In this document: in pieces, positions 25,317 through 36,711 of the stretch | How the letters are laid out: each line of letters starts with the position of its first letter | Position numbering within the stretch: position 1 is the first letter of the stretch | Source: Salinicola halophyticus | GTDB lineage: Bacteria; Pseudomonadota; Gammaproteobacteria; Pseudomonadales; Halomonadaceae | NCBI RefSeq assembly: GCF_003206695.1 | Contig: NZ_PZJN01000004.1 | Location: 105,570 to 169,569 of the forward strand | Direction of reading: 5' to 3' | DNA length: 64,000 nt | Made by a program: the position numbers and the translations under genes | The notes under the pieces: generated by a model | The model's input: the letters and a program-made list of their open reading frames with translations, nothing else | Database searches by the model: none | Told to the model about the DNA's origin: nothing

Positions 25317-28300
25317 TCAGTGGCCGACGGGGGGCGGGGCCAGCACTTCGCGTGAGCCGTTGTTACCCATCGAGGTCACGACGCCGGCCTGTTCCATCGC
25401 CTCGACCAGTCGCGCGGCGCGGTTGTAGCCGATCTTGAAACGACGCTGCACAGCGGAAATCGAAGCCCGCCGCGTCTCGGTGACGAACTGTACGGCCTCG
25501 TCGTAGAGCGCATCCTGCTCGGCATCGTCACCATCGCCGCCGTCGGCTTCGAGCCCTGCCAGTGCGTCGGCGGAAACGCCGCCCGAAAGAATCTCCTCGA
25601 TATACTCCGGCTCACCACGACGTTTCCAGTCCTCGACGATACGATGCACTTCATCGTCGTCGACGAACGCACCGTGGACCCGCTGCGGCATGCCGGCACC
25701 GGCCGGCAGATATAGCATGTCACCGTGGCCCAGCAGGTTCTCGGCGCCCCCCTGATCGAGGATCGTGCGCGAATCGATCTTGGACGAGACCTGGAACGCC
25801 ATGCGCGTGGGGATGTTGGCCTTGATCAAGCCGGTGACCACGTCGACCGAAGGCCGCTGGGTCGCCAGGATCAGGTGGATACCCGCCGCTCGCGCCTTCT
25901 GGGCCAGACGCGCGATCAGCTCCTCGACCTTCTTGCCGACGATCATGAACATGTCGGCGAATTCGTCGATCACCACCACGATGTAGGGCAGCTTCGCGAG
26001 CGTCGGCGGCGGCTGGTGCATCTCCCACGGCTGGGGTTCCCACATCGGGTCCTGAACCTGCGCCCCGTGGCTCTCGGCTTCATCGAGCTTGGCGTTGAAG
26101 CCGGCAATGTTGCGCACGCCCATCGCCGCCATCAGCTTGTAGCGCCGCTCCATCTCGGCGACACACCAGCGCAGCGCGTTGGCCGCTTCCTTCATGTCGG
26201 TGACGACCGGTGCCAGCAGATGCGGAATGCCGTCGTAGACGGAGAGCTCGAGCATCTTGGGATCGACCATGATCATGCGAACTTCGTCCGGCGTCGCCTT
26301 GAGCAACATCGACACCAGCATGGTGTTGATACCCACCGACTTGCCCGAGCCGGTGGTGCCGGCCACCAGGAGATGGGGCATCTTGTTGAGATTGGCGACC
26401 ACCGGGTTGCCGCCGATATCCTGGCCCAGAGCCAAGGTGACCGGGGACTCCGCGTTCTGATAGACATCGGAATCCAGCACCTGGCGAATGCGAATCATCG
26501 CCCGGTTGGGATTGGGAATTTCGATGCCCACCGTGGGCTTGCCGGGAATGATCTCGACCACGCGTACGCTCTTGACCATCAACGAACGCGCCAGATCCTT
26601 GGCCAGGTTGCTGATCTTGGAGACCTTCACGCCCGCCGCCGGACGGATCTCGAAGCGGGTGATGACCGGGCCGGGCCAGGTCTCGACCACTTCCGCCTTG
26701 ACGCCATATTCACGCAGACGCATCTCGAGCAGTTCCGCCATGTCTTCGAGTTGCTCGGGGGTGTAGTTGGGCTGCTCGGGATCGGCGGGTGTGGTCAGGC
26801 GAATCGACGGCAGATTGCCACTCGGCTCAGGCATGTCGTCCATCACCGGGCGCTGGCTCTGCAGATGTTCGACCGTCCACAGCGTCGGCTGGTCGCCGGC
26901 CGCGGCCCTTGCCTGCGCGGCGGTGGCCACGTTGGGCACGGATGCCGATTCTGACGCTGATGGCGAATGCTGAGGTGCCGGCGCATGCTGAAACGATCGC
27001 GCCCCTCCGGCGAGCTCGCTATCGTTGTCGTCCACAGCCTCGGCGTCATCCTCAATATCGAAACGCGGCTCCTGACGTCGGGCCGGGCTTTCGGTCGCGG
27101 ATCGAGCTGGCCTATCGCTCGGTTCATCGACCGGCTCATTATCCGGGAAGGCCGAAAGCGCCGGGATCTCGCCACCCTCGGCTTCGGCCTTGCGCCAATC
27201 GATGCCGGACCGATCTCGCGAAGCGTCCTGCTGCCAGGAAGGCGACGTTTCGAGGGGGCCGGCGACCGATTCGTCATCGGCGTCGTCCTCTGGCTGCCAG
27301 GTCGACGCGGGCTCATGACGATCGGCGCTAATGCCCCACTGCTGCGTGGGTGCGTCGTCATCGTCTGCCGCGAGGCCGGAGAAGTGCGGTTCATCTGCCG
27401 GTGATACCTGGCGCTCGTCATCCCGAGACGGCCACGACGTCGCTACCGAACTGCGGCCTGCTTCAGGCACCGGATGCCGGTCGGCGTCAGAGCGTCTATC
27501 GGGGCCTGAAGTCGTGTCGAAGGTCGCTTCAGCGCCTTGCCTTTCATCAACGCCCCTTTCATCGATGCCCCTTTTATCGATGCCCCTGCCATCGACATTC
27601 CTCTCATCAACATTCCTCTCATCGACACCGAGGGAAGCGTCGCCTTGCGAGGAAATCTCAGGATCGACTCTGCCGGCGAAGCCAGAAGGAGCACCAGCAG
27701 GGGCCTGAAAGGCGTCCGGAATACGTCGCCGTGTAACGTCGGCACGGAATGCTGAACTGTCCGACTGGGGCTCCGACGACACTCTATCGTTGGCACCGGC
27801 TTCGTTCCTGGCGCCTGCCGTTGTCACCGAACTCGCAGCAATACCTGAAACCGGATCGTGGGCGGAGATGCGATTCGACGCCGGCTCGACACCGGACGAA
27901 CGTACGCCAGCGTCGGTGACCGGACGCGTTGCCGCCGAAGCGCGCCGCGGCGTCGGCTCGCTATCTTGCGCCGGGGTGGCATCCAGCGGTACGGAGCCCA
28001 GGGTCGGCTCACGGCTCTCGTCGCGCTGCTGGCGAGCGGTATAGGACGCTTCCGGCCGTTTGGCCGACGGCGTGCGCGCCGGAATGTCCCACGGAATGTC
28101 CGTGCGACCATCGTTGCGCCAAAGGGAGGATTCATGACGCTCGCCGCCGTCGGTCACGCCGACGGCGTTTTCCCAGGCGGGTTCCTGACGGCTCTGCCGG
28201 GCATAGCCGGCGTCGTCGTCCCACTGCTCCAGATCCGGCGCCCTGTTCCAGGATAACCAGTGCCAGGGCAACCAGCGCGCCCACCACGCCGTCTTGCGTG

Positions 28301-29087
28301 GCGTGTCATCTTCGCTGACCGAATCTTCCTCATCGTCACGTTCGACACCCGCAGGCTCGATGGACGCTTCGCGACGCGCCTCGGCCCTGTCGATCCGGCG
28401 GGTCTCGCGAACCTCACGTCGCTCGCCGGCGCGCGCTTTCGACCAATGGAAGAGGCGGCTGAGCGAACTGCCGAGTTCGTCCATCACCGTCAACCAGGAC
28501 ATCCCGGAAAACAGCGTGAAGCCCGACATGAAAGCGGCAATGGCGATCAGCGTGGTCCCCCTCACCCCCACCAGCGAGGTGAGAGAGCCGGCGATACCCC
28601 GCCCCAGAATACCGCCGGCCTGATTGGGCAGTTCGCTGGCCGCACTGTAGAAGTGCAGATCGCCAAGCGTCGTGGTGCTCATCAACAGCAGCAGCAGACC
28701 ACCGGTGTGAACGGCCAGGGCGACCGGATCCCAGGCGATCTGAACCTGCGCCTGACGCATCAGGCGCCATGCGCCGAGGCCGAACATGCCCGGCCACCAC
28801 AGCGCGCTGGCGCCGAACAGTGAGTAAAGAACGTCGGATAGCCAGGCGCCGATCGGGCCCATCCAGTTGGAAACGGATTGATCCGGTCCGCTGTGCGACC
28901 ACCCCGGATCCGTCGGCGTGTAGCTGAACAGCGCCAACAGCAAAAAGACGCAGATGGCGAGCAGCAGGATCACCGCGCCCTCGCGAGTCACACCCTGGAG
29001 GCGCATGATCACGTGGCGGGCCTGCTCCCTGGCTTGCGCTTGCGTTGATGAACGACGGCTCTTCTTAGCCGAACTCTTGGCACTCAA
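25317..29087 (-). CDS. ftsK: DNA translocase FtsK
   Basis: This protein of about 1256 residues is a septal DNA pump that clears chromosome termini and activates XerCD. N-terminal membrane segments (about residues 30-190) are followed by a very long disordered acidic/Arg-Ser linker (about 200-740). The RecA-like motor carries Walker [21 protein letters not shown] and [13 protein letters not shown]. The C-terminal gamma winged helix ([23 protein letters not shown]) binds KOPS. I place the start at TTG 29087 (L-S-A-K-S-S), which has GAGGGGG eight bases upstream; an in-frame ATG at 29174 has no such site. The linker contains a tandem repeat. Confidence 0.94.
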   Translation of the reverse strand: MSAKSSAKKSRRSSTQAQAREQARHVIMRLQGVTREGAVILLLAICVFLLLALFSYTPTDPGWSHSGPDQSVSNWMGPIGAWLSDVLYSLFGASALWWPGMFGLGAWRLMRQAQVQIAWDPVALAVHTGGLLLLLMSTTTLGDLHFYSAASELPNQAGGILGRGIAGSLTSLVGVRGTTLIAIAAFMSGFTLFSGMSWLTVMDELGSSLSRLFHWSKARAGERREVRETRRIDRAEARREASIEPAGVERDDEEDSVSEDDTPRKTAWWARWLPWHWLSWNRAPDLEQWDDDAGYARQSRQEPAWENAVGVTDGGERHESSLWRNDGRTDIPWDIPARTPSAKRPEASYTARQQRDESREPTLGSVPLDATPAQDSEPTPRRASAATRPVTDAGVRSSGVEPASNRISAHDPVSGIAASSVTTAGARNEAGANDRVSSEPQSDSSAFRADVTRRRIPDAFQAPAGAPSGFAGRVDPEISSQGDASLGVDERNVDERNVDGRGIDKRGIDERGVDERQGAEATFDTTSGPDRRSDADRHPVPEAGRSSVATSWPSRDDERQVSPADEPHFSGLAADDDDAPTQQWGISADRHEPASTWQPEDDADDESVAGPLETSPSWQQDASRDRSGIDWRKAEAEGGEIPALSAFPDNEPVDEPSDRPARSATESPARRQEPRFDIEDDAEAVDDNDSELAGGARSFQHAPAPQHSPSASESASVPNVATAAQARAAAGDQPTLWTVEHLQSQRPVMDDMPEPSGNLPSIRLTTPADPEQPNYTPEQLEDMAELLEMRLREYGVKAEVVETWPGPVITRFEIRPAAGVKVSKISNLAKDLARSLMVKSVRVVEIIPGKPTVGIEIPNPNRAMIRIRQVLDSDVYQNAESPVTLALGQDIGGNPVVANLNKMPHLLVAGTTGSGKSVGINTMLVSMLLKATPDEVRMIMVDPKMLELSVYDGIPHLLAPVVTDMKEAANALRWCVAEMERRYKLMAAMGVRNIAGFNAKLDEAESHGAQVQDPMWEPQPWEMHQPPPTLAKLPYIVVVIDEFADMFMIVGKKVEELIARLAQKARAAGIHLILATQRPSVDVVTGLIKANIPTRMAFQVSSKIDSRTILDQGGAENLLGHGDMLYLPAGAGMPQRVHGAFVDDDEVHRIVEDWKRRGEPEYIEEILSGGVSADALAGLEADGGDGDDAEQDALYDEAVQFVTETRRASISAVQRRFKIGYNRAARLVEAMEQAGVVTSMGNNGSREVLAPPPVGH
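27541..27630. repeat. six-unit 15-bp in-frame repeat inside the FtsK linker
   Basis: Units such as CTTTCATCGATGCCC run at 27541, 27556, 27571, 27586, 27601 and 27616. In the ftsK frame they encode repeats of the five-residue type (N/G)(V/I)DER, around residues 487-516. The period (15 bp) and divergence resemble the intergenic arrays. Confidence 0.93.
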
Positions 29088-29288
29088 ATGATCAACCCCC
29101 TCGCGCCAGATCTGGCGTGGCGTAGCACAATCAACTGCCACGCCGCTGGCGGCATTCCATTCCGCTCGCGGCATTGGCGATCAGCGGCCGAACCCACTGG
29201 CGGGTCCGGCTCTTTCGATTCGCCATCATACCGGGGGCGGGGCCGACATCACAGGGGGCGCCGCGAGCTCGCGGCGTTACGATTGTCG

Positions 29289-29340
29289 CCCTATCTTGCA
29301 GCCTTATCTCGTAACCCTATCTCGCAACCCTATCTCGCAA
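29289..29340. repeat. four-unit 13-bp tandem array near the chemoreceptor stop
   Basis: Units are CCCTATCTTGCAG (29289), CCTTATCTCGTAA (29302), CCCTATCTCGCAA (29315) and CCCTATCTCGCAA (29328), with a partial fifth. The array ends 9 bp before the minus-strand stop at 29350, so it extends from that gene's 3' side. The 262-bp gap otherwise holds only the ftsK leader. Confidence 0.92.
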
Positions 29341-29349
29341 CCTATCGAT

Positions 29350-31383
29350 TCAGGCCGGCAGCGAATCCTCGACCACCGTTCGCTGCCCGGTGCCGGATAC
29401 CCGCGGAGCCGTCTCGGATTCGTCGGAACCGACCTGAGGCGCGTGACGCAGACGAAACAGGGCGACGGTATCGGCCAGCCCGCGACTCTGCTCGCTAAGC
29501 TGCTGGGTCGAGGCGTGGGACTGGCGCACCAGCGCCGCGTTACTCTGCGTACTCTCGTCGATCTGTGAAATCGCCACGTTGATCTGCTCGATCCCGTGGG
29601 ACTGCTCATCGGAGGCCAGACGGATTTCCGAGATCAGCGTACTGATGCGCTCCACCTGGGAGACGATTTCGGCGACACGTTCGCCTGCTTCGACGGCTCG
29701 CAGATTGCCGCTATCGACCTCGTCGACGGTGCGGCCGATCAGCGCCTTGATCTCCTGCGCCGAGGTCGCGCAACGCTCCGCCAGACTCCGCACCTCCTGG
29801 GCAACCACGGCAAATCCTCTGCCCTGCTCGCCGGCCCGAGCGGCCTCGACGGAAGCGTTCAAAGCCAGCAGATTGGTCTGAAACGCGATGCCATCGATCA
29901 CTCCGACGACCTCGGATATCTGACGAGCCATGGCGACGATACGCTGCATGGCGTCGGCCGTGGCCTCGACCGTACTCTGCGCCTCGCCGGCAGCCTGCGC
30001 CGTGCGTCGCGCCTGCTCGTCACTTTCCTGCGCTCGCTGCGCGTTCTGGCGCACCGTGGCATTGATCTCTTCGGTACTGGCCGCGGTCTCTTCGAGGCTG
30101 GCCGCCTGGGATTCGGTGCGCGATGCCAGTTCGGCATTCCCGGATGCCAGTTCCCGAGTATGATTTTCCGTCAAGGCGACCGCACCGCGCACCTGGCCAA
30201 CGATACGTTCGAGCCCGTCGCCGATGCCGTTCATGGCGGCGATCAGTTGGCCGATCTCGTCACGTCGGCGTGTATCGATACGCTGCGACAGGTCCCCCTG
30301 CGCCAGCGCCTGTGCCAGACCCACCGCACGGTTCATCGGTCGGGTCACCAGCTGCTTGACGATCCAGTAGAGCGTCAGACCCAGCGCCGCGGCCAAGCCC
30401 AGTGCGATCAACAGGAAGCGGTCCCGCGCGGCAATGACCCCGGCCTGGATCTCGTCCACCGAGACCGAGCCGGCCACGATCCACTGCCACTCCGGATAGC
30501 GGGAGTAGGAGACCAGGCGCTCGTCACCGTCGCTGGCCTGGTAGTCGATCTCACCGGTTGTCTGGTCGAAGAGCGGCGCATAGGTATCGGCCAGCTCGCC
30601 GTCCAGCAGATTCTGCCCCTCGTAAGGTCCACCGGCTATGACCTGGCCCCGCGCATCACCTACGGCCGAGATCAGCATGGTGTAGCCGGCATCGCCGATG
30701 CCCATTTCGCGAATGCGATTCTGCACCTGTGCCATCTCTGCGCTGACATCGACCCCGACGAAAAGCGCCCCGACTACGTTGCCATCGCTGTCCTGAATCG
30801 GCTGGTACTTGGTGATGTAGGAGGTCCCGAATAGATTGGCCAGGCCGATGTAGGGCTCATTCGCCATCAGTTTGGCGTAGCTCTTAGAGTCACGCTTGAG
30901 CAACGTTCCCATTGCCCTCTCGCCCGCCTCGTTCTTGAGAGAGGTGGAGATCCGCACGAAATCGTCTCCGTCGCGGGCGAAGATCGTCGCCGGCGTCCCG
31001 GTCTGGGCGGTAAAGCGATCGAGCTTCCAGGTGTTGTCGTTGAGCACCTCCAGCCCATCTTTCAACGTCGGAGTCTGGCGCCCGGAGACCTCCACCTGCT
31101 GATCCGGACTCAACGAGAACCGGCCCGAATACTGATCGGAAAAGATATTCAGGAAGCGATCGGCCTGCTGCTGCAGGCTGTAATCGAACAGCGACAGCAT
31201 GTCGGTGATGGAGTCCTGCTGGGTCTGCAGTTCGTGCTGGGTGGCCGCACGCAGCTGCGTCGTGCTTGACTGGGCCATGGCGAAAGCCAGCCCCATCAGC
31301 ACGGCGACCTGTAACAAGGCAACGATGGAAGCCAGCTTGATACCGATACTGGCATGGCGAAGACGCTGTCGGAGTGCAGCCAT
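29350..31383 (-). CDS. methyl-accepting chemotaxis protein with periplasmic Cache domain
   Basis: This 677-residue transmembrane receptor has TM1 at about residues 13-37 ([21 protein letters not shown]). A periplasmic Cache-type ligand domain follows (to about 320; [23 protein letters not shown] and [16 protein letters not shown] are Cache_3-like), then TM2 (about 326-346). HAMP comes next ([24 protein letters not shown]), then the signalling tip [24 protein letters not shown]. No C-terminal CheR/CheB pentapeptide is present (ends VVEDSLPA). The start at 31383 has GGAAAG upstream; the frame opens further up to 31476 without support. The ligand is unknown, though small organic acids are common for this class. 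Confidence 0.93.
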   Translation of the reverse strand: MAALRQRLRHASIGIKLASIVALLQVAVLMGLAFAMAQSSTTQLRAATQHELQTQQDSITDMLSLFDYSLQQQADRFLNIFSDQYSGRFSLSPDQQVEVSGRQTPTLKDGLEVLNDNTWKLDRFTAQTGTPATIFARDGDDFVRISTSLKNEAGERAMGTLLKRDSKSYAKLMANEPYIGLANLFGTSYITKYQPIQDSDGNVVGALFVGVDVSAEMAQVQNRIREMGIGDAGYTMLISAVGDARGQVIAGGPYEGQNLLDGELADTYAPLFDQTTGEIDYQASDGDERLVSYSRYPEWQWIVAGSVSVDEIQAGVIAARDRFLLIALGLAAALGLTLYWIVKQLVTRPMNRAVGLAQALAQGDLSQRIDTRRRDEIGQLIAAMNGIGDGLERIVGQVRGAVALTENHTRELASGNAELASRTESQAASLEETAASTEEINATVRQNAQRAQESDEQARRTAQAAGEAQSTVEATADAMQRIVAMARQISEVVGVIDGIAFQTNLLALNASVEAARAGEQGRGFAVVAQEVRSLAERCATSAQEIKALIGRTVDEVDSGNLRAVEAGERVAEIVSQVERISTLISEIRLASDEQSHGIEQINVAISQIDESTQSNAALVRQSHASTQQLSEQSRGLADTVALFRLRHAPQVGSDESETAPRVSGTGQRTVVEDSLPA

Positions 31384-31539
31384 GAGTCTTTCCGCGAGTT
31401 GAGTAGTCGGACAATCTATCGGCGGCGACAGTGACAATCTTGATAACGCCCACGAGAAAAAATCCGCATCGCGCAAGATGCGACCAGCATTGATATGATG
31501 GCTGGCGTTTTCAGCCGCCTTCTCATTCGGTCGTGATGC

Positions 31540-32232
31540 ATGCTCCCCTGGCTACCGCCCCATATCGTCGCTTTTCCTCCGGTCACTCACGCTCTCGATG
31601 ATCCCGATGGGCTGCTCGCCGCCGGCGGCGCGTTGACGCCCGAGTGGCTGCTGAACGCCTACCGTCATGGCATCTTCCCCTGGTACGCCGAAGGCCAGCC
31701 GATTCTGTGGTGGTCGCCCGATCCGCGCATGGTGCTGTTCCCCGAAGAGATTCGGATCCGGAGAAGTCTATCCAAGCGGCTACGCAACGGGGGGTTCAGA
31801 GTGACGTTCGACGTCGCCTTCGAACGTGTCATCGCCGCCTGCGCCGAGACTCGCGCCGACACCGATGGCACCTGGATCGACGATGCCATGCGTCGGGCCT
31901 ACGAGGACCTGCACCGGCTGGGACACGCGCATAGCGTGGAAGTCTGGCACCAGGAGACGCTGGTCGGTGGGCTCTACGGGCTGTCGATCGGTCGGATCTT
32001 CTTCGGTGAATCGATGTTCAGCCGCGCCGCCGATGCCTCGAAGATCGCGCTGGTTCATCTGGCACACGAACTCCATCAGCGCGACTTCGCGTTGATCGAC
32101 TGCCAGATGCACACGCCGCACCTGGCCAGCATGGGGGCGAGAGACATCGCCCGCGAGACGTTCATCAACTATCTTGAGAAAAACGTCAACGCACCCAACC
32201 CGGCCGATCTCTGGCCAACGGAGCCAACGTGA
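31540..32232 (+). CDS. aat: leucyl/phenylalanyl-tRNA--protein transferase
   Basis: This 230-residue enzyme adds Leu or Phe from aminoacyl-tRNA to N-terminal Arg or Lys, making N-degrons for ClpS/ClpAP. The family core is visible: [25 protein letters not shown], then [13 protein letters not shown], then [18 protein letters not shown], then [14 protein letters not shown]. Length matches E. coli Aat (234). The stop overlaps bpt by 4 bp. The cluster aat-bpt-infA / clpA-clpS places substrate tagging next to the degradation machine. Confidence 0.95.
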   Translation: MLPWLPPHIVAFPPVTHALDDPDGLLAAGGALTPEWLLNAYRHGIFPWYAEGQPILWWSPDPRMVLFPEEIRIRRSLSKRLRNGGFRVTFDVAFERVIAACAETRADTDGTWIDDAMRRAYEDLHRLGHAHSVEVWHQETLVGGLYGLSIGRIFFGESMFSRAADASKIALVHLAHELHQRDFALIDCQMHTPHLASMGARDIARETFINYLEKNVNAPNPADLWPTEPT

Positions 32233-32987
32233 GCAGCGACAACGCGAATGGCCCGCAGCGTCAGACACGTGACCTTCGTTTCTTCCTGACGGTGCCACAT
32301 CCCTGCAGTTATCTGCCGGGACGAGAGGCAACGACGCTGTTTCTCGACCCTCAGGAGACCGTAGCCCCGGAAGTCTACGACGCGCTAACCCTGCTGGGAT
32401 TCCGGCGCAGCGGCAGCAATCTCTACCGCCCCCACTGTGAGGCCTGCAGCGCCTGCACGTCGGTCAGGATACCGGTGGATGACTTCGTCCCGTCTCGAAC
32501 GCAGCGCAAGCTGATCAACCGCAACCGGGACCTGACGCTGAGACTGCGGCCGACCGAGTTCGACGAGCAGCACTACGCGCTCTACGCCCGCTATATCGGC
32601 GCCCGCCATGCCGATGGCGACATGTTCCCGCCCAGCCGGGAGCAGTACCGGATGTTTCTGACCCAGGCGCATCCGTTCGCCAAGCTGCTGGAGTTTCGAC
32701 TCGGCGGTCATCTGATGGCGGTGGCCGCCACCGATATCTTGAGTCATGGACTTTCGGCGATCTACACCTTCTTCGACCCCGATCCGATATTCGAACGACG
32801 CTCGCTGGGTAGCTTCGCCATCCTCAGCCAGCTCGAACTCGCGCGTGAACGCCATCTGCCCCATGTCTACCTGGGCTACTGGATCCGAGAGAGCCAGAAA
32901 ATGCGTTACAAGCAGGATTACCAGCCGCTCGAGTACCTCAACGGCGGACGCTGGCAGCGCATGGTTCCGACAGCAGCGCTCTCCTGA
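32229..32987 (+). CDS. bpt: aspartate/glutamate leucyltransferase (Bpt)
   Basis: This 252-residue protein of the ATE1-like family transfers leucine from tRNA to N-terminal Asp or Glu. The cysteine-rich N-terminal signature CEACSACTSVRIPVDDF is present. C-terminal motifs are RHADGDMFPPSREQY, SAIYTFFDPD and LGYWIRESQKMRYKQDYQPLE. It overlaps aat by 4 bp (ATGA-type GTG start at 32229), so the two are translationally coupled. Its final codons and stop are repeated downstream. Confidence 0.94.
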   Translation: MSSDNANGPQRQTRDLRFFLTVPHPCSYLPGREATTLFLDPQETVAPEVYDALTLLGFRRSGSNLYRPHCEACSACTSVRIPVDDFVPSRTQRKLINRNRDLTLRLRPTEFDEQHYALYARYIGARHADGDMFPPSREQYRMFLTQAHPFAKLLEFRLGGHLMAVAATDILSHGLSAIYTFFDPDPIFERRSLGSFAILSQLELARERHLPHVYLGYWIRESQKMRYKQDYQPLEYLNGGRWQRMVPTAALS

Positions 32988-33031
32988 TCCGACAGTAGCG
33001 CCCTCCTGATCCGACAGTAGCGCTCTCCTAT
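32966..33031. repeat. three-unit 22-bp tandem array spanning the bpt stop codon
   Basis: Three 22-bp units start at 32966, 32988 and 33010, each beginning TCCGACAG and ending CTCCT-A/GA. The first unit is the coding end of bpt (Pro-Thr-Ala-Ala-Leu-Ser-stop, TGA 32985-32987). The next two are non-coding copies with two or three changes. The remaining gap to infA (33032-33310) holds the infA promoter region. Confidence 0.95.
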
Positions 33032-33126
33032 CAAAAGCGCCCCAGCGAAACCGGGCTCGGCCATGATGACAAAGCGGTCCGGTCTGGCATTCGCCAGGGG
33101 CTTCCGGCTCGATTTCAAGCGTATTT

Positions 33127-33155
33127 TTGCCTTCCCCGGCGAGATGGCCCATAAT
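33127..33155 (+). promoter_or_regulatory. candidate infA promoter
   Basis: TTGCCT (33127-33132) and CATAAT (33150-33155) are separated by 17 bp, a sigma-70-like arrangement. This gives a leader of about 150 bases before infA. Confidence 0.4.
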
Positions 33156-33310
33156 ATCGCGCACTTCAGAGGCCCAATGGCGGGCTGGCACGATGATAAC
33201 GTGGACGGCGACACTGCTGTTCGCGTCATATTACGTCGATTGCCGACCGCGAGGCGCCATGCCAGGCCCTCACCAAGCCCTAGCTCAAAACGTCAAGAGG
33301 GATCGCCTAT

Positions 33311-33529
33311 ATGGCACGAGAAGATCACATCGAAATGGAAGGCGTCGTCGTCGACACGCTTCCCAACACCATGTTCCGCGTCGAACTGGAAAACGGTCAT
33401 GTCGTGACCGCCCATATTTCCGGCAAGATGCGCAAGAACTACATTCGTATCCTGACCGGTGACAAGGTCAAAGTGGAACTGACTCCTTACGACCTCTCCA
33501 AAGGCCGCATCGTCTACCGCTCTCGCTGA
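33311..33529 (+). CDS. infA: translation initiation factor IF-1
   Basis: This 72-residue S1-like OB-fold protein occupies the ribosomal A site during initiation. The sequence is canonical throughout ([20 protein letters not shown] and [21 protein letters not shown]). The length equals E. coli IF-1. It follows bpt on the same strand but after a 323-bp gap with its own likely promoter, and it is convergent with clpA. Confidence 0.98.
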   Translation: MAREDHIEMEGVVVDTLPNTMFRVELENGHVVTAHISGKMRKNYIRILTGDKVKVELTPYDLSKGRIVYRSR

Positions 33530-33633
33530 TATCGCGACTCGCTCGGCCCATCGCGCCAGCGGCCGCTCGCCTCCCTGAACGCATCTGACACGCTGGTTCC
33601 ACGTCAGGCAGGCGACGCAAACGACGACAGAAT

Positions 33634-33670
33634 CAAAAACGCCTCGCCATGTCGACCATGGCGAGGCGTT
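33634..33670 (-). terminator. strong terminator of clpA, between infA and clpA
   Basis: AACGCCTCGCCATG is perfectly complementary to CATGGCGAGGCGTT (14 bp) across 5 bases. On the minus strand it is followed by TTTTTGATT. The plus strand continues GTCGTTTG, so it may work weakly for infA too. Confidence 0.85.
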
Positions 33671-33689
33671 GTCGTTTGCCGCTGCTGCG

Positions 33690-35954
33690 TCAGGCGATTT
33701 CGGCTTCGGTCTCGAGCTGCAGCTCGTCGTTTTCGACGCGCACATGCACCAGGCCGCCGTTCTCGGCCAGCTCGCCGAACAGGATCATCTCGGCCAGCGG
33801 CTTCTTGAGCTTCTCCTGGATGACGCGGGCCATCGGACGCGCCCCCATCTCCGGGTCGTAGCCCTTCTCGGCAAGCCAAGCACGAGCGTCGTCATCGACA
33901 TCCAGCTGCACCCGCTTCTCGTCCAGCTGCGCCTGCAATTCGACCAGGAACTTGTCGACGACATTGCGCACGATGGACGGCTCGAGACCATGGAACTGAA
34001 TGATCCCGTCGAGACGGTTGCGGAACTCCGGCGTGAACGTGCGACGGATCACTTCCATGCCATCGGTCGAATGATCCTGAGTCTGGAAACCGATCGAGCG
34101 ACGCGAGATCTGCTCGGCCCCGGCGTTCGACGTCATGATCACGATCACGTGACGGAAATCCGCTTCACGGCCGTTGTTGTCGGTCAGACGACCATGGTCC
34201 ATTACCTGCAGCAGCAGGTTGAAGACTTCCGGATGCGCCTTCTCGATTTCGTCCAGCAGCAGTACGCAGTGAGGCTGCTTGGTGATCGCCTCGGTCAACA
34301 GCCCGCCCTGGTCATAGCCGACATAGCCCGGAGGCGCACCGATCAGCCGCGATACCGTGTGGCGCTCCATGTATTCCGACATGTCGAACCGCACCAGCTC
34401 GATGCCCATCAGCAGCGACAGCTGCCGCGCCACTTCGGTCTTGCCGACGCCGGTCGGGCCGGAGAACAGGAAGCTGCCCACCGGCTTGTCCGGGGACTTG
34501 AGCCCGGCGCGTGACAGCTTGATCGCGGCGGAGAGACTGGTGATCGCTTCGTCCTGACCGAACACCAGCATTTTCAGATCGCGCTCCAGATTGGAGAGCA
34601 GTTTGCGATCCGAGCTGGAGACGCTCTTCGGTGGAATGCGCGCGATGGAGGCCACCACGGCCTCGACCTGATCGACATCGATCGTGGCAATGCGCGCTTC
34701 CGGCGGCAGCAGACGCTGGTGCGCACCGGCCTCGTCGATGACGTCGATCGCCTTGTCGGGCAGATGGCGATCGTTGATGTAGCGATCCGCCAGCCGCGCG
34801 GCGCTCTCCAGCGCCGCATCGGTGTACTTCAGCTGGTGGTGCTCCTCGAAGCGCCCGCGTAGCCCCTTGAGAATATGGATAGTGTCCTCGACGGTCGGCT
34901 CCGGCACGTCCACCTTCTGAAAACGCCGTGCCAACGCGCGGTCCTTCTCGAAGATGCCGCGGAATTCCTGGAACGTGGTCGAACCGATACAGCGCAGCTC
35001 ACCCGAGGAGAGCAACGGCTTGAGCAGATTCGAGGCGTCCATTACCCCGCCGGAAGCGGCGCCGGCGCCGATCACCGTGTGGATTTCGTCGATGAACAGA
35101 ATCGAGTTGTCCTGCTTGCGCAGATCGGCAAGCAAACCCTTCAGCCGCTTCTCGAAATCGCCGCGATACTTGGTGCCGGCGAGCAATGCGCCCATGTCGA
35201 GCGAGTAGACCACTGCGTCGGCGATGACGTCCGGAACGTCTTCCTCGACGATGCGCTTGGCCAGACCTTCGGCGATGGCGGTCTTGCCGACGCCGGCCTC
35301 ACCTACCAGCAACGGGTTGTTCTTGCGTCGCCGCGCCAGGATCTGCACCACTCGCTCGAGCTCGTGATCGCGGCCGATCAGCGGATCGATCTTGCCCAGG
35401 CGCGCCTGATCATTGAGATTGGTGGCGTAGTTGGAGAGCGGGCTCTGACCGTTCTCGCCGGCCGCTTCCTCGCCCTCTTCGGACTCCGGCGACGGCTGCT
35501 GTGACTGGCCGTGGCCGGCCACCTTGGAGATGCCGTGGGCGATGTAGTTCACCGCATCCACGCGAGCCACGCTCTGCTGCTTGAGGAAATAGACCGCCTG
35601 GCTCTCTTGCTCTGAGAAGAGCGCCACCAGCACATTGGCACCGGTCACTTCGCTCTTGCCGGAGGATTGCACATGAAAGACCGCACGCTGAAGCACACGC
35701 TGGAAGCCCAGCGTCGGCTGCGTTTCCCGATCTTCCTGCTCTTCGGGAATCAGCGGGGTCGTGGAATTGATGAAGTCCTGCAGATCGGCACGAAGCTTTT
35801 CCAGGTTCGCGCCGCAGGCGTTCAGCACATCGGCTGCCGAGGCATTATCGAGAAGCGCCAGCAACAGGTGCTCCACGGTCATAAACTCGTGTCGCTTCGA
35901 GCGCGCCACGGTGAAGGCCGTGTTCAGGGTGAGTTCAAGTTCTTTACTCAACAT
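33690..35954 (-). CDS. clpA: ATP-dependent Clp protease ATP-binding subunit ClpA
   Basis: This 754-residue AAA+ unfoldase feeds substrates to ClpP. It has an N-terminal double-Clp_N domain (residues ~1-145) and D1 with Walker [16 protein letters not shown]2 carries [14 protein letters not shown] and a ClpP-docking loop SIGF (IGF in place of the usual IGL). The start [14 protein letters not shown] is canonical. It is separated from upstream clpS by 120 bp on the same strand. Function in this window links to Aat, Bpt and ClpS. Confidence 0.97.
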   Translation of the reverse strand: MLSKELELTLNTAFTVARSKRHEFMTVEHLLLALLDNASAADVLNACGANLEKLRADLQDFINSTTPLIPEEQEDRETQPTLGFQRVLQRAVFHVQSSGKSEVTGANVLVALFSEQESQAVYFLKQQSVARVDAVNYIAHGISKVAGHGQSQQPSPESEEGEEAAGENGQSPLSNYATNLNDQARLGKIDPLIGRDHELERVVQILARRRKNNPLLVGEAGVGKTAIAEGLAKRIVEEDVPDVIADAVVYSLDMGALLAGTKYRGDFEKRLKGLLADLRKQDNSILFIDEIHTVIGAGAASGGVMDASNLLKPLLSSGELRCIGSTTFQEFRGIFEKDRALARRFQKVDVPEPTVEDTIHILKGLRGRFEEHHQLKYTDAALESAARLADRYINDRHLPDKAIDVIDEAGAHQRLLPPEARIATIDVDQVEAVVASIARIPPKSVSSSDRKLLSNLERDLKMLVFGQDEAITSLSAAIKLSRAGLKSPDKPVGSFLFSGPTGVGKTEVARQLSLLMGIELVRFDMSEYMERHTVSRLIGAPPGYVGYDQGGLLTEAITKQPHCVLLLDEIEKAHPEVFNLLLQVMDHGRLTDNNGREADFRHVIVIMTSNAGAEQISRRSIGFQTQDHSTDGMEVIRRTFTPEFRNRLDGIIQFHGLEPSIVRNVVDKFLVELQAQLDEKRVQLDVDDDARAWLAEKGYDPEMGARPMARVIQEKLKKPLAEMILFGELAENGGLVHVRVENDELQLETEAEIA

Positions 35955-36074
35955 GGCAGTCCCCTTTTAGCCACTGAGGGCGTCGGTCGGCACTTTCACA
36001 ATCGGGCACAATTGGCGGTTTCGCAAGTCCTCTGGGACAAATGCGTCAACGATATGTGACCGCTATCGGTTTCT

Positions 36075-36410
36075 CTACTCTGCGGCATCCACATCACACA
36101 TGAGGGGATGCTCACACTCTCTGGCATATTCGTTGACCTGATGACACTTGGTCTCCGCGATGTCGCGGGTGAAGATGCCGCAGGTCGCCTTGCCCTGGGT
36201 GTGAACGGCAAGCATGATCTGCACCGCTTTCTCGCTGTCCATGACGAAGAATCGCTGCAGGATCTCGACCACGAACTCCATGGGTGTGTAGTCGTCGTTA
36301 TAAAGCACGACCTTGTACATGGGCGGTGGCGCCAGCTGCGGGTCGGAAACCTGCTCGGCGACGTCGCCCTGCTCCTGATGGTCGGGATCAGGGGGCCGCG
36401 TCATACCCAT
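36075..36410 (-). CDS. clpS: ClpS adaptor for N-end-rule substrates
   Basis: This 111-residue adaptor binds N-terminal Leu/Phe/Tyr/Trp and hands substrates to ClpA. The binding-pocket motif [20 protein letters not shown] and the later [20 protein letters not shown] are typical. A start at 36410 (MGMTRPP) has GGAGGT at good spacing; the frame stays open to 36503 without similarity. The gap 36411-36711 to rluE holds divergent promoters; I found no gene there and no cspD, which is the neighbour in some relatives. Confidence 0.96.
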   Translation of the reverse strand: MGMTRPPDPDHQEQGDVAEQVSDPQLAPPPMYKVVLYNDDYTPMEFVVEILQRFFVMDSEKAVQIMLAVHTQGKATCGIFTRDIAETKCHQVNEYARECEHPLMCDVDAAE

Positions 36411-36711
36411 AATCGATGACCTCCGAAACGGATAGGACGATAGTTTTTCTACGATCTCTGACATACGGTTCTTGGCACAATCTGGATGAAGCCCTGGATG
36501 CATCGGCTCGGGTACGAGTTGGGACTGAGGTCAGGTATTGGATACCATCGGAGCCCGGAGGTTCCTTGAAGATGCGGCCGACGGGGTTCGTATGCAAGCC
36601 CTCGTTCAAACAAGTCCCTATTCAAAATAGTCACGACAGCCCTCGACCGCCACGATGTCGCTCTGTCGAAGGTCATCAACCCATCCGCTCAGAGGCGCGT
36701 CGGCGACCGGA

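Noticed and set aside
33063-33407. possible gene upstream of and overlapping infA
   Set aside because: It runs into infA out of frame; infA is certain and its promoter appears to lie within this frame.
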